Source: Candidatus Poseidoniales archaeon
Lineage (GTDB): Archaea; Thermoplasmatota; Poseidoniia; Poseidoniales; Thalassarchaeaceae
Reading direction: 5' to 3'
DNA length: 64,000 bases
Assembly (NCBI GenBank): GCA_028283505.1
Contig: JAPOFX010000004.1
Span: 1-64,000, forward strand
Position 1 is the stretch's first letter. Each line of letters begins with the position of its first letter. The notes beneath the pieces were generated by a model. That model did no database searches and was not told the DNA's origin. It saw nothing but the letters and a program-made list of their open reading frames with translations. The translations under genes and the position numbers were made by a program. Positions 57,701-64,000 of the stretch are shown in pieces.

Positions 57701-58459
57701 TACTTGCTGATGCTGATGATTATTTCTGTGCTTTCTGTGGCTGTAGTGTGGCTCATTCTTTCCAGACTTCTGGCCTCCCCGTGGGGAAGGATCCTAAAGG
57801 CAATAAGGGAAGATGAGGACGTGGCTCAACACCATGGTCATGACATTCTGACCTACAAGGCTGCCAGTCTAGCTCTGGGTGCAGCAATTGCCGCGTTAGC
57901 AGGTGCTCTATGGGCATGGAAGCTGACAGGATTCGATGCCAGCTTCATGTCTCCCGCAAGGTCAACATTCCTTGTTTGGGCCGCATTCATCATTGGTGGA
58001 ACCTCAAATAACAGGGGCATGGTAATCGGTGCATTCATTATCGTCCTAATGGAATTTGTATTCAACGTGCTCGTGGCGGCTCAGGGATCATCAGATCTAC
58101 CTCTGCACACTACAGCGGACCGAATAGACACTCTATTCGAATGGATATTGACAAATCAGTGGGACGTATTCACAATATTCCTGACTTTGGCACTATTTGG
58201 GATGGTAACCAGATCATCCAGGCTTCTCGATATCGGAGCATCGGGAGCATCAATCTTCTTCTTTGCAACAATACTGCTAGACCAACGCTCTATCGACGAG
58301 TCATTCTTCGGCGGGGTGATTAATGCAGATATGGTATACATCAAACTGATGTTGATTGGTTGTCTGATGCTGTTCTCTCTCAAGTTCAACTCCAAGGGAC
58401 TCCTCCCCGAAGTACCATCGAGGCCGACTCGACCATTAGGAGGTCAACCCCATGAGTAA
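54719..58459 (+). CDS. Fused LivH-LivM branched-chain amino acid-type ABC permease (1246 aa)
   Basis: One polypeptide holds both permease halves. Residues about 125-500 are LivH-like (TYKVQRYGNFAQSELFMIG, TRLGRRMRAVADNPELAASS, FAIIVLGTIGSIPGAIVGSI), with an extra external loop at about residues 255-345. A TM2-like hydrophobic hairpin and linker follow at about residues 515-760 (FLPTGIFGLHHWWRGRPHKA). Residues about 800-1230 are LivM-like (SFSLNLHTGYTGMVNFGVIF, YFAIVTISLGEIVRVLL, ASPWGRILKAIREDEDVAQ, FIIGGTSNNRGMVIG). Fusing the two fixes a 1:1 ratio. Its stop overlaps livG by 8 bp. The substrate could be a branched-chain amino acid, another amino acid, or urea-like compound; it is not determinable. 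Confidence 0.88.
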   Translation: MLHEAREKFSSLPRGIQRTIFAILLFIDSNLLGTSNRLGVLNLLDILVGGGLPDDLVWLLQIVESITAGFILVKVLFDDVPSSKVRTVGLILSPVFMIIVTFVTLDILLRGLDTGASFTLDTVSIITGTLTWSSTYLAIAIGLTLTYKVQRYGNFAQSELFMIGMYLSMIMIWTDHFFPMSSLSTTKDGVLTWSVLIFTLVLAFILTGLAGIIIDRLVYRGFRKNKATPQVMMIASLGVALILRALTYLRFGSSRNMFEPEGDWRMPSLRWEIPTTKLRLNLGDRTLEDGRTYTSWTCEETGIDESGEPILSRIVNEASKPAYELYDTTADCVTQATTNYAYYKGAVPFVIFSAVFILLLLLNKTRLGRRMRAVADNPELAASSGINVERVHLSSAFLSAGISGMGGAIFAMTLRFSPETAFTLLLPSFAIIVLGTIGSIPGAIVGSIIVGFVRALSSPVLIGVGLPLGRSNYSALDGVMPYIFLVAILMIMPEGIGDAYEKWKIDRLRKKREASVRDDKIATGLAFLPTGIFGLHHWWRGRPHKAQAFTAIAVASYVYHRFSDFVGRNSFADGACSDACLNNEFAESNLYLLTGRNDGEILLSDSPLTQEHLLEQTRAPSDLTPFEAEQWIPGAVSDMQESWLSQMKMEVDIVNFIVDTGDLIWPLAIACLWGYSIYEGIKMASGNEEKNSQSSLSLALKAGLQAVCVPFESIGQRWSKLDRYHETMVRSQKHKLQNLLSRYGNKLNISNRMSELLGWLMDKLKVPKNSKKDLQLYGRQSHLGSNMLFYGLLLVLILFLAWLPIAESDTFAFKKTLQVSNVLLTLSIFILMSFSLNLHTGYTGMVNFGVIFFVAVGAITVSILTAPERVHGYDWGILEATLVGMALAAVFGWLLAYPTARLRTDYFAIVTISLGEIVRVLLAGEPLLRAGPVASAIGISGYPLPMEDWWFCGSEKSGPDTQWASPDACRDDLLLDSTPAYQIGEILNLGEPAPYLLMLMIISVLSVAVVWLILSRLLASPWGRILKAIREDEDVAQHHGHDILTYKAASLALGAAIAALAGALWAWKLTGFDASFMSPARSTFLVWAAFIIGGTSNNRGMVIGAFIIVLMEFVFNVLVAAQGSSDLPLHTTADRIDTLFEWILTNQWDVFTIFLTLALFGMVTRSSRLLDIGASGASIFFFATILLDQRSIDESFFGGVINADMVYIKLMLIGCLMLFSLKFNSKGLLPEVPSRPTRPLGGQPHE

Positions 58460-59246
58460 ATCAGTCTTGAAGGTGAACAGCCTTCGGAAGGAGTTCGGTG
58501 GGCTTGTAGCCGTTAAAGACGTTTCATTCGAGGTTGGGGAAGGAGAGTTTGTGGGCCTAATTGGCCCTAATGGTTGCGGTAAATCCACAACTTTCAATTG
58601 CATTAGCGGATTACTACAGCAGACTTCAGGAAAAATAGAGATGTTCGGGGAGGATATCTCAAACCTTAGGCCAGATCAAATACAGAATAAAGGCATGACT
58701 AGGACTTTCCAGCATACAAACCTGTGGAGAGAGATGACTGTAATAGAGAATCTTATGGTCCCACCAAGGAATCAATTCGGGTCATCCCCCTTCGAATTCA
58801 TAAAATCCCTTTTCACTACGAAAAATGAGTCTGAGAAAGAAAGATTACTCATGGCCTATGAGGCATTGGACCAACTAGAAGTCCCACACATGGCCCACAA
58901 TCTTGCTAGTGAGCTATCTGGTGGGCAGTCAAAGCTCGTCGATATAGGGAGATCGATGATGGGAAGTCCAAAGCTTCTACTTCTTGACGAGCCTGTTGCT
59001 GGCGTAGCTGGACCTTTGGCAATGAAGATATTCAATAACCTTAGAAGGATAGTTGACGAAACAGGAATTTCAATCCTGATCATTGAACATAACATGGATT
59101 TCATTCTACGACAAGGAGTCGACAGAATAGTCGTCATGAACGAGGGCGAGGTTCTAATGCAAGGAACTCCCGATGAGGTTAGGGCGAATAAGGATGTTAT
59201 CGAGGCGTATCTTGGGACTGCGGCAACTCCACCGGAGAGTGAGTAA
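58452..59246 (+). CDS. livG: ABC transporter ATPase LivG-type
   Basis: Cytoplasmic ATPase (264 aa) of a Liv-type importer. Walker A is LIGPNGCGKSTTFN (about residues 36-49), the signature LSGGQSKLVDIGRSM, Walker B LLLLDEPVAGVAG, and the switch His in ILIIEHNMDFIL. The C-terminal extension (VRANKDVIEAYLGTAA) is typical of LivG. Its start overlaps the permease 3' end and it is followed 2 bp later by livF. It energises the fused permease together with LivF. Confidence 0.95.
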   Translation: MSKSVLKVNSLRKEFGGLVAVKDVSFEVGEGEFVGLIGPNGCGKSTTFNCISGLLQQTSGKIEMFGEDISNLRPDQIQNKGMTRTFQHTNLWREMTVIENLMVPPRNQFGSSPFEFIKSLFTTKNESEKERLLMAYEALDQLEVPHMAHNLASELSGGQSKLVDIGRSMMGSPKLLLLDEPVAGVAGPLAMKIFNNLRRIVDETGISILIIEHNMDFILRQGVDRIVVMNEGEVLMQGTPDEVRANKDVIEAYLGTAATPPESE

Positions 59247-59248
59247 AT

Positions 59249-59968
59249 ATGAGTAGAGTATTGGATATCAAAGGTCTGGAGGGGGGCTACGGTTCGGTAC
59301 AGATTCTGTATGGAATCGATATGTACGTAGATGAGGGAGAGTTCGTCACAATAATCGGGCCAAATGGGTGTGGAAAATCAACCCTGATTAAGACAATTTT
59401 CGGGATCGCCACATACTATTCTGGAGAGGTATCATACAGAGGGAATGATGTTTCTGGATGGAGGACAGATCAGCTTGTCAATCAGGGCATAGCATATGTT
59501 CCACAGGTAGACAACGTATTCCCTTCTCTCTCAGTATTGGAGAACCTCCAGATGGGTGGTAACAGCCTCCCAAGCATTACTCTAGCGGAGAGGATAGAGA
59601 GTGCATTGGGCATGTTTCCTGATCTCAAAGACAGGGTCCACGACCTAGCCGCCTCGCTCTCGGGAGGAGAAAGACAGATGCTAGCAATTTCAAGGGCATT
59701 GATATCAGACCCCAAATTCTTACTTTTGGATGAGCCCACAGCGGCCCTATCTCCGTTGTACCAACAGCAGATTATCGAAAGGATAGATTCTCTTAGGGAT
59801 CAAGGGATTACAGTTCTAATAGTCGAGCAGAATGCTCGGCTATCCCTAGCCAGATCGGACAGGGGGTACATCGTATCCAATGGAAAGATTGTACACACCG
59901 GAGATGCGGACAAAATACTATCTGACCCCGAGATAGGCGAATACTTCCTAGGCTCAACTGGACACTAG
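59249..59968 (+). CDS. livF: ABC transporter ATPase LivF-type
   Basis: Second ATPase (239 aa) of the importer. Walker A is IIGPNGCGKSTLIKTIFG (about residues 32-49), the Q-loop region IAYVPQVDNVFPSLSV, the signature LSGGERQMLAISRAL, Walker B FLLLDEPTAALSP, and His-to-Gln at the switch position (VLIVEQNARLSL), as in LivF proteins. It ends by overlapping the convergent alpha/beta hydrolase gene by 15 bp. Confidence 0.95.
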   Translation: MSRVLDIKGLEGGYGSVQILYGIDMYVDEGEFVTIIGPNGCGKSTLIKTIFGIATYYSGEVSYRGNDVSGWRTDQLVNQGIAYVPQVDNVFPSLSVLENLQMGGNSLPSITLAERIESALGMFPDLKDRVHDLAASLSGGERQMLAISRALISDPKFLLLDEPTAALSPLYQQQIIERIDSLRDQGITVLIVEQNARLSLARSDRGYIVSNGKIVHTGDADKILSDPEIGEYFLGSTGH

Positions 59969-60553
59969 TGAGGATGCTACATCGGAAAGGTACGAAAGAG
60001 ACCTCTTCATTCTATGGCCATCATCGATTACGATTAGATCAACTAACTCAGAATCCTCTGAAACCGTTTGCGATACTTCCAATGGCACAATGTCATCCTT
60101 TGAACCATGAATTATCGTAGTCTGATGTCTAATTGTGGGCCATGACATCTCCCTAGCATCCTCCATAAAGTCCCATCCCAGATCGATTTCTAAGTCAAAC
60201 CCTCTGTATCTTCTCACTCCCATTCTCTCCCAACTATCCAATTCCTCGTCTCTTAGGTTCTCCCAACTGTCAGATAGCCCAAATGCAGGAGCGATTAGTA
60301 GTAATTTGAAGTCTGATTTCTCCCTCAAGCTCGAAGCATTTGCTGCCGCCAATCCTCCCATGGATGACCCAATCACAAGATCGTACTGGTATTCATCAAT
60401 GTGCCTCAAAAGGACCTCCGTCTGATTCCTTATGGTCCAACCCAGATCTGACATCACTGGAGAGGTCACATCCCAACCAAGAACCTCCCTCATGTATGTC
60501 GGCTTGGAGCCTCCAGGGCCACCCTCAAAACCATGTGCGAATAGAACTCTCAT
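59954..60553 (-). CDS. Alpha/beta hydrolase, YqiA/UPF0227-like esterase
   Basis: This hydrolase of about 199 residues has VLFAHGFEGGPGGSKPTYM at the N-terminus, a nucleophile Ser in the GSSMGG elbow (VIGSSMGGLAAAN, about residues 62-74), an acid in IIHGSKDDIVPLEV and a catalytic His in VIDDGHRMKRS. The layout is that of the small YqiA-like esterases. Substrate unknown. An upstream ATG at 60577 overlaps the preceding PPC gene by 8 bp; the ATG at 60553 was used because the conserved strand starts there. Confidence 0.84.
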   Translation of the reverse strand: MRVLFAHGFEGGPGGSKPTYMREVLGWDVTSPVMSDLGWTIRNQTEVLLRHIDEYQYDLVIGSSMGGLAAANASSLREKSDFKLLLIAPAFGLSDSWENLRDEELDSWERMGVRRYRGFDLEIDLGWDFMEDAREMSWPTIRHQTTIIHGSKDDIVPLEVSQTVSEDSELVDLIVIDDGHRMKRSLSYLSDVASSLVSS

Positions 60554-60569
60554 GCAATTAGCCCCCGGC

Positions 60570-60998
60570 CTATTCAAAACTCAACCCCAACAGCTCAAGC
60601 TCGGCAAGAGGGCACCTTGTCATCGTAGCATGGTCCATTACTCTGATGTGTATCTCAGCTACGACATGAACTGTTGACTCGAACATATGGCCAGCGTGAA
60701 CACCGTTGTCATCATCAGACCAACAGCAGTGTATGTGGGTGAATGCCTCCCCGCTCTCGGTCCGTGCAATATTTCCCGATAGACTAACTAATTCAGAGGG
60801 GGGGTCCAGAGGCCTTCTTTTGTAGACTCCTTCGGAATTCATGTAGCCATACTGATTCTGACGAGTCCTCCCGATGCCACTAGTAATGGCCGCTGCGTCA
60901 AACCCCAAATCATCTGCTAGTTTCTTCAACGATGAATGAATCTCTTCTCCGGGGTCCAATCTTACCAATATGTCGCTACCGGAACGCGTGTGTTCCAT
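60570..60998 (-). CDS. PPC/DUF296-domain protein
   Basis: A 142-residue PPC (plants and prokaryotes conserved) domain. The landmarks are RSGSDILVRLDPGEEIHSSL, the AAAITSGIGRTRQ strand, and the His-rich segment TRTESGEAFTHIHCCWSD-like (EAFTHIHCC then GVHAGHMFESTVHV), in which the His residues bind metal in bacterial structures. Prokaryotic members form trimers and their role is unclear; they are not proven DNA-binding proteins. It is upstream of, and coupled to, the alpha/beta hydrolase. A gene-free stretch of 208 bp follows before mcm. Confidence 0.85.
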   Translation of the reverse strand: MEHTRSGSDILVRLDPGEEIHSSLKKLADDLGFDAAAITSGIGRTRQNQYGYMNSEGVYKRRPLDPPSELVSLSGNIARTESGEAFTHIHCCWSDDDNGVHAGHMFESTVHVVAEIHIRVMDHATMTRCPLAELELLGLSFE

Positions 60999-61206
60999 GA
61001 CTCTCGAACCCCAACCATTGATTTCAACCTCTCTAAGGAATTTTACATATTGGCGAAAAATAATAACTATTCCAGTGGAAGAAGGATGATCGATCTAAGA
61101 CTTCTGAACAAAAGAAAAAGCTCCACTGGAAAGGCAGGGGTCCTAACCTCCATCCAGTTGGGTTATAGACCGTGACTTTCCGTATCGAACGCCCGGCGGT
61201 TACAAC

Positions 61207-63384
61207 ATGGCAATGGCAACTCATGATTCTGGAGCTAGGTGGAAGACTTTCCTCTCTGAGGCCAAGGAGCAAGAGATAACCCTATTACTTTCCGGACAAA
61301 CCGCTAGCCCTGTCATTGACGTATCATTTCATGAGCTAACAGGGTTCGATCCAGAGTTTGCTGAAGACATACTAATTAGCCCAAGATTGATCATTTCCAG
61401 TGGCCATAAAACCTTGAGTGAAATATGCAGAGATAGGGGTGTCGACCTAGATGCTATGATTCGACTTTCAGACCTCCCAAAGGACACAATGCGACCTTTG
61501 AGGGAAATCGGATCCAGGGACATCGACAAGCTGAGAAGCCTGGATGTCATTGTAACCAAGATGTCCCAGCTCAAGCCAAGGATTCATCTCGCAGTTTTCC
61601 AATGCGAGAATTGTGGGGAGACTCAGCAAATTGATCAAACCAACGAAAGCGAACTGGTTGAGCCAATAAGGTGCCCTCCAGATACAGGATGCGGGGCCTC
61701 AATCAGAGGAACCGACTCAACTAGATTCAACCTTGTGATGAATATATCTAGGATGATTAACAACCAGTGGCTGGAAATCCAGGAGCTTCCGGAGAATGTC
61801 CCTAGTGGGGCCCAGCCATCAAGGGCACAAGTACTCCTGGAGGGAGATTTAGTGAACAAGCATCTCCCGGGACAAAGGATAACAGCGAACGTAATTCCAG
61901 TTGTCAGATCAGAGATAAAGAAGAATAAGAAAACCCCTATGTTCGATATAATCTATCACATGGTGAGCTCTACCCACGAGAGTGTACCCTTCACCGAAAT
62001 CAAAATTAGTGACGAGGAAAGAACTCAGATTGAGGATGTCGCTGATACGGATAACCTGTTGCAATTAATGGGAAACTCGATAGCTCCATCTATATTTGCT
62101 AACGACAAACTCAGGCTAATCAAAAGATCACTCGCACTCCAGTTATTCGGAGGGGTCAGAAGGAAGACTTCCGATGACAACTATCTCAGAGGGGATATCC
62201 ACATATTGCTGATGGGTGATCCAGGGGTTGCAAAATCACAGTTGTTGAGCTACATGTCAAACATTTCACCAAGGGGTAAATTCGCAACCGGTGGCGGTAC
62301 AACAGGTGCAGGATTGACGGCAGCAGCGATTAGGGATACATTTGGAGATGGTAGATTTGCCCTAGAGGCGGGGGTACTCCCCCTTTCAGACAGAGGCCTT
62401 GCGGCAATTGACGAGTTCGACAAGATATCCAACGAGGACAAAGGAAGCATGCACCCTGCTATGGAACAACAGAGGATTTACGTAGCAAAGGGAGGAATAA
62501 CAGCGACGCTTCCAGCGAGATGCGCAATACTAGCAGCGGCGAATCCGAAAGGTGGACGATTCACGAATAGAAATGAAAACTCCAGCATCATGACGTCATT
62601 CGAGGAGACCGGTCTACCTTATCCCCTAGCCTCAAGATTTGATTTATTATGGCTAATTAGGGATGAAACTGAGACCAATACTGATACCAAGATAGCTCGC
62701 CATATTCTGGATATCAGGACCTCATCAGTCAACGAAAACAGCTCACTGGATATCGATTTTGAAAGTGAGCAAGAAAAAGAGGACTCTATATTCTCTCTTG
62801 GCGTAGATGGGAAAAGGCATCTTACAATGGAGTTCCTGAGAAAATACGTCGCTTTCGCTAAGAGGAATTATTTTCCCAATCTAAACGAGAAGGCGAAGCT
62901 CGCAATAGAGGAATACTACGTAAATGTGAGAAATGACACTGCCAAACAAGATCGTTCGGCCGGAGCATTCGAGAATGAAGGTGAAAAGGACAGGGTTATC
63001 CCTATCACAGCAAGAGCAATTGAGGCTCTAATCAGACTTACTGAGGCACACGCAAGGATGCACCTAAAGCACGTAGCTGATGAAACTGATGCCAATGTGG
63101 CACTCGCTGTCTACAAACATTGGAGGGACGACTCCAGGATCGAAGACGAGTCAGAGCTCCAATCTGGCATTTCAGCATCCAAGAGAAATATCAACCAAAG
63201 CATTCGAAAGATTATCAGGGGGATTTGTGAGGAGAGAGGAGGGGAAGCAGAAATCACTCTGATATACAATCGTGCTAGAGACTTTGGATTAGTCGAGTCA
63301 CAGGTTGATGATGTTATATCTTCTATGAGTATTAATGGAGAAATCTACACTCCACGAGGTGGAACATACCGATTTGCCCGTTGA
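61207..63384 (+). CDS. mcm: MCM replicative DNA helicase
   Basis: The archaeal replicative helicase (725 aa) forms a hexamer that unwinds DNA ahead of the fork. The N-terminal domain includes a Cys4 zinc-binding motif (FQCENCGETQQ...RCPPDTGCG, residues about 134-162) and an OB fold. The AAA+ domain has Walker A GDPGVAKSQLL (about residue 336), Walker B LAAIDEFDKIS (about 399) and the arginine finger LASRFDLLW. A C-terminal winged helix begins near residue 650. No intein is seen. The 208-bp gap upstream contains only a 29-codon frame with weak support. GatE follows after 4 bp. Confidence 0.97.
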   Translation: MAMATHDSGARWKTFLSEAKEQEITLLLSGQTASPVIDVSFHELTGFDPEFAEDILISPRLIISSGHKTLSEICRDRGVDLDAMIRLSDLPKDTMRPLREIGSRDIDKLRSLDVIVTKMSQLKPRIHLAVFQCENCGETQQIDQTNESELVEPIRCPPDTGCGASIRGTDSTRFNLVMNISRMINNQWLEIQELPENVPSGAQPSRAQVLLEGDLVNKHLPGQRITANVIPVVRSEIKKNKKTPMFDIIYHMVSSTHESVPFTEIKISDEERTQIEDVADTDNLLQLMGNSIAPSIFANDKLRLIKRSLALQLFGGVRRKTSDDNYLRGDIHILLMGDPGVAKSQLLSYMSNISPRGKFATGGGTTGAGLTAAAIRDTFGDGRFALEAGVLPLSDRGLAAIDEFDKISNEDKGSMHPAMEQQRIYVAKGGITATLPARCAILAAANPKGGRFTNRNENSSIMTSFEETGLPYPLASRFDLLWLIRDETETNTDTKIARHILDIRTSSVNENSSLDIDFESEQEKEDSIFSLGVDGKRHLTMEFLRKYVAFAKRNYFPNLNEKAKLAIEEYYVNVRNDTAKQDRSAGAFENEGEKDRVIPITARAIEALIRLTEAHARMHLKHVADETDANVALAVYKHWRDDSRIEDESELQSGISASKRNINQSIRKIIRGICEERGGEAEITLIYNRARDFGLVESQVDDVISSMSINGEIYTPRGGTYRFAR

Positions 63385-63388
63385 CCCT

Positions 63389-64000
63389 ATGAAAGAGAGC
63401 CCGCCCGTTATTCACATGGAGCCCATGGGGGACGTCTCTAGACCCTCATCACTAGATGCTGATGCTCTTGGTTTCATGTGCGGATTGGAGATCCACCAGC
63501 AACTTGCCACTGGCAAGTTACATTCTCGAATGCCGAGCCAACTCTATGAGTTTGGAATTGAAGACATTCCAGAACAATGGAGGCTTTCGGAGAGAAGACT
63601 AAGGGCATCCCAAGGAGAGAGCGGCGAAATTGACGTCGCAGCAAGATTCGAACAGAGAAGAAATAGGACATTCGTTTATGTCCAGACCCCAAACGCTGGA
63701 CTCATTGAGTTGGACGAGGCTCCACCTTTACCCCATGATTCAGAGGCCGTAGACGTTGTGTTAATGATTTCAGCGATGCTAGAAGCGAAGCCAGCTCCCT
63801 CTCTCCAGCCCATGAGAAAGACAGTTGTGGATGGGTCAAACACCAGTGGTTTCCAGAGAACAACGCTGGTATCTACAAATGGAAATCTGAGAACTGAAGG
63901 GGGAGATGTTGGAATCTCGGTAATATGCCTCGAAGAGGACTCAGCTAGAAAACTGCAGTCCAAATCTACATCAGAGGGAGAAATCGTTACTTACACATTA
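63389..64000 (+). CDS. gatE: Glutamyl-tRNA(Gln) amidotransferase subunit E, 5' part
   Basis: The open frame runs from the ATG at 63389 to the window end (204 codons), without a stop. It shows the GatB/GatE catalytic core: MCGLEIHQQLATGKLHSRMP, SQGESGEIDVAARFEQ, LIELDEAPPLPHDSEAVDV, MRKTVVDGSNTSGFQRTTLV and VICLEEDSARK. The extra archaea-specific form of the GLEIHQQL and SNTSGFQRT motifs identifies GatE, which works with GatD to make Gln-tRNA(Gln). It is 4 bp downstream of mcm. The remaining two-thirds, including the AspRS-like insertion and C-terminal domain, lie outside. Confidence 0.93.
   Translation, partial: MKESPPVIHMEPMGDVSRPSSLDADALGFMCGLEIHQQLATGKLHSRMPSQLYEFGIEDIPEQWRLSERRLRASQGESGEIDVAARFEQRRNRTFVYVQTPNAGLIELDEAPPLPHDSEAVDVVLMISAMLEAKPAPSLQPMRKTVVDGSNTSGFQRTTLVSTNGNLRTEGGDVGISVICLEEDSARKLQSKSTSEGEIVTYTL

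Noticed and set aside
61087-61176. 29-codon frame with an SD-like GGAAGAAGG before mcm
   Set aside because: Too short, no hydrophobic or conserved pattern, and the SD is directly adjacent to the ATG; left as gene-free.

Overview
The window is chromosomal DNA from an archaeon, most likely an uncultivated marine Euryarchaeote of Marine Group II (Candidatus Poseidoniales). The information-processing genes are archaeal: a thermosome subunit, archaeal DnaG, MCM helicase, GatE, ribosomal proteins L18e-L13-S9 followed by RNA polymerase subunit N, deoxyhypusine synthase and Trm1. Many metabolic genes are of bacterial type: NAD-dependent DNA ligase, PurH, PurN, PanD, NfuA, a CaiB-like CoA-transferase and Liv-type ABC transport. 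That mixture, moderate G+C, very tight packing and giant secreted Asp-rich surface proteins fit Marine Group II. The assignment rests on gene content, not on a marker phylogeny.

Layout. 1-6.2 kb: the 5' half of a class II tRNA, a MOSC protein with an EamA transporter, then a class V aminotransferase, a sulfotransferase and a glycosyltransferase, and two membrane or surface proteins. 6.2-12.6 kb: a divergent thermosome subunit, PurH, a CoA-transferase, two small membrane proteins, PurN and MobA. 13-17.7 kb: DnaG, a large TPR protein, a thioredoxin-like protein and an Lrp-type regulator. 17.8-22.2 kb: a Cys-rich unknown, enolase, deoxyhypusine synthase beside SpeD, an aminotransferase and tRNA-Cys. 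22.2-28.3 kb: membrane proteins, a GNAT, a DHH phosphoesterase, a Nudix hydrolase, a cobalamin adenosyltransferase, RlmH and PanD. 28.4-36.4 kb: a 2678-residue surface protein with calcium-type Asp repeats, a cupredoxin-like domain, one C-terminal membrane anchor and a cytoplasmic tail. 36.5-38.2 kb: L18e-L13-S9-RpoN and tRNA-Pro. 38.2-43 kb: NAD-dependent ligase, a PAC2 protein, an Fe-S PD-(D/E)XK nuclease and a DEDDh exonuclease. 43-51.4 kb: a PKD lipoprotein, tRNA-Arg, an unlisted 57-residue membrane protein, a thioesterase, a pentapeptide protein, a second PAC2 protein, NfuA, MoaA, Trm1 and PurM. 51.4-60 kb: a four-gene ABC importer. 60-64 kb: an alpha/beta hydrolase, a PPC protein, MCM and the start of GatE.

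The most unusual locus is the importer at 51.5-60 kb. Its binding lipoprotein carries a type 3 solute-binding domain whose segments are in circularly permuted order, followed by two tandem LivJ-type domains. A perfect 13-bp stem-loop separates it from a single polypeptide that joins both permeases (LivH and LivM) through a long extra region. The two ATPases LivG and LivF follow. It looks like a complete amino-acid-type importer with three potential sensing domains on one anchored receptor.

Genes are packed so tightly that almost every convergent pair overlaps at the stop codons or abuts exactly. No gene-free stretch reaches 300 bases; the longest is the 218 bp upstream of dnaG. Start codons were chosen from family alignment, Shine-Dalgarno-like GGTGA/GGAGG motifs, or a TATA-like box about 25-35 bp upstream of an apparently leaderless ATG, so several are uncertain by up to 30 codons. 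No CRISPR array, insertion sequence or integrase was seen.
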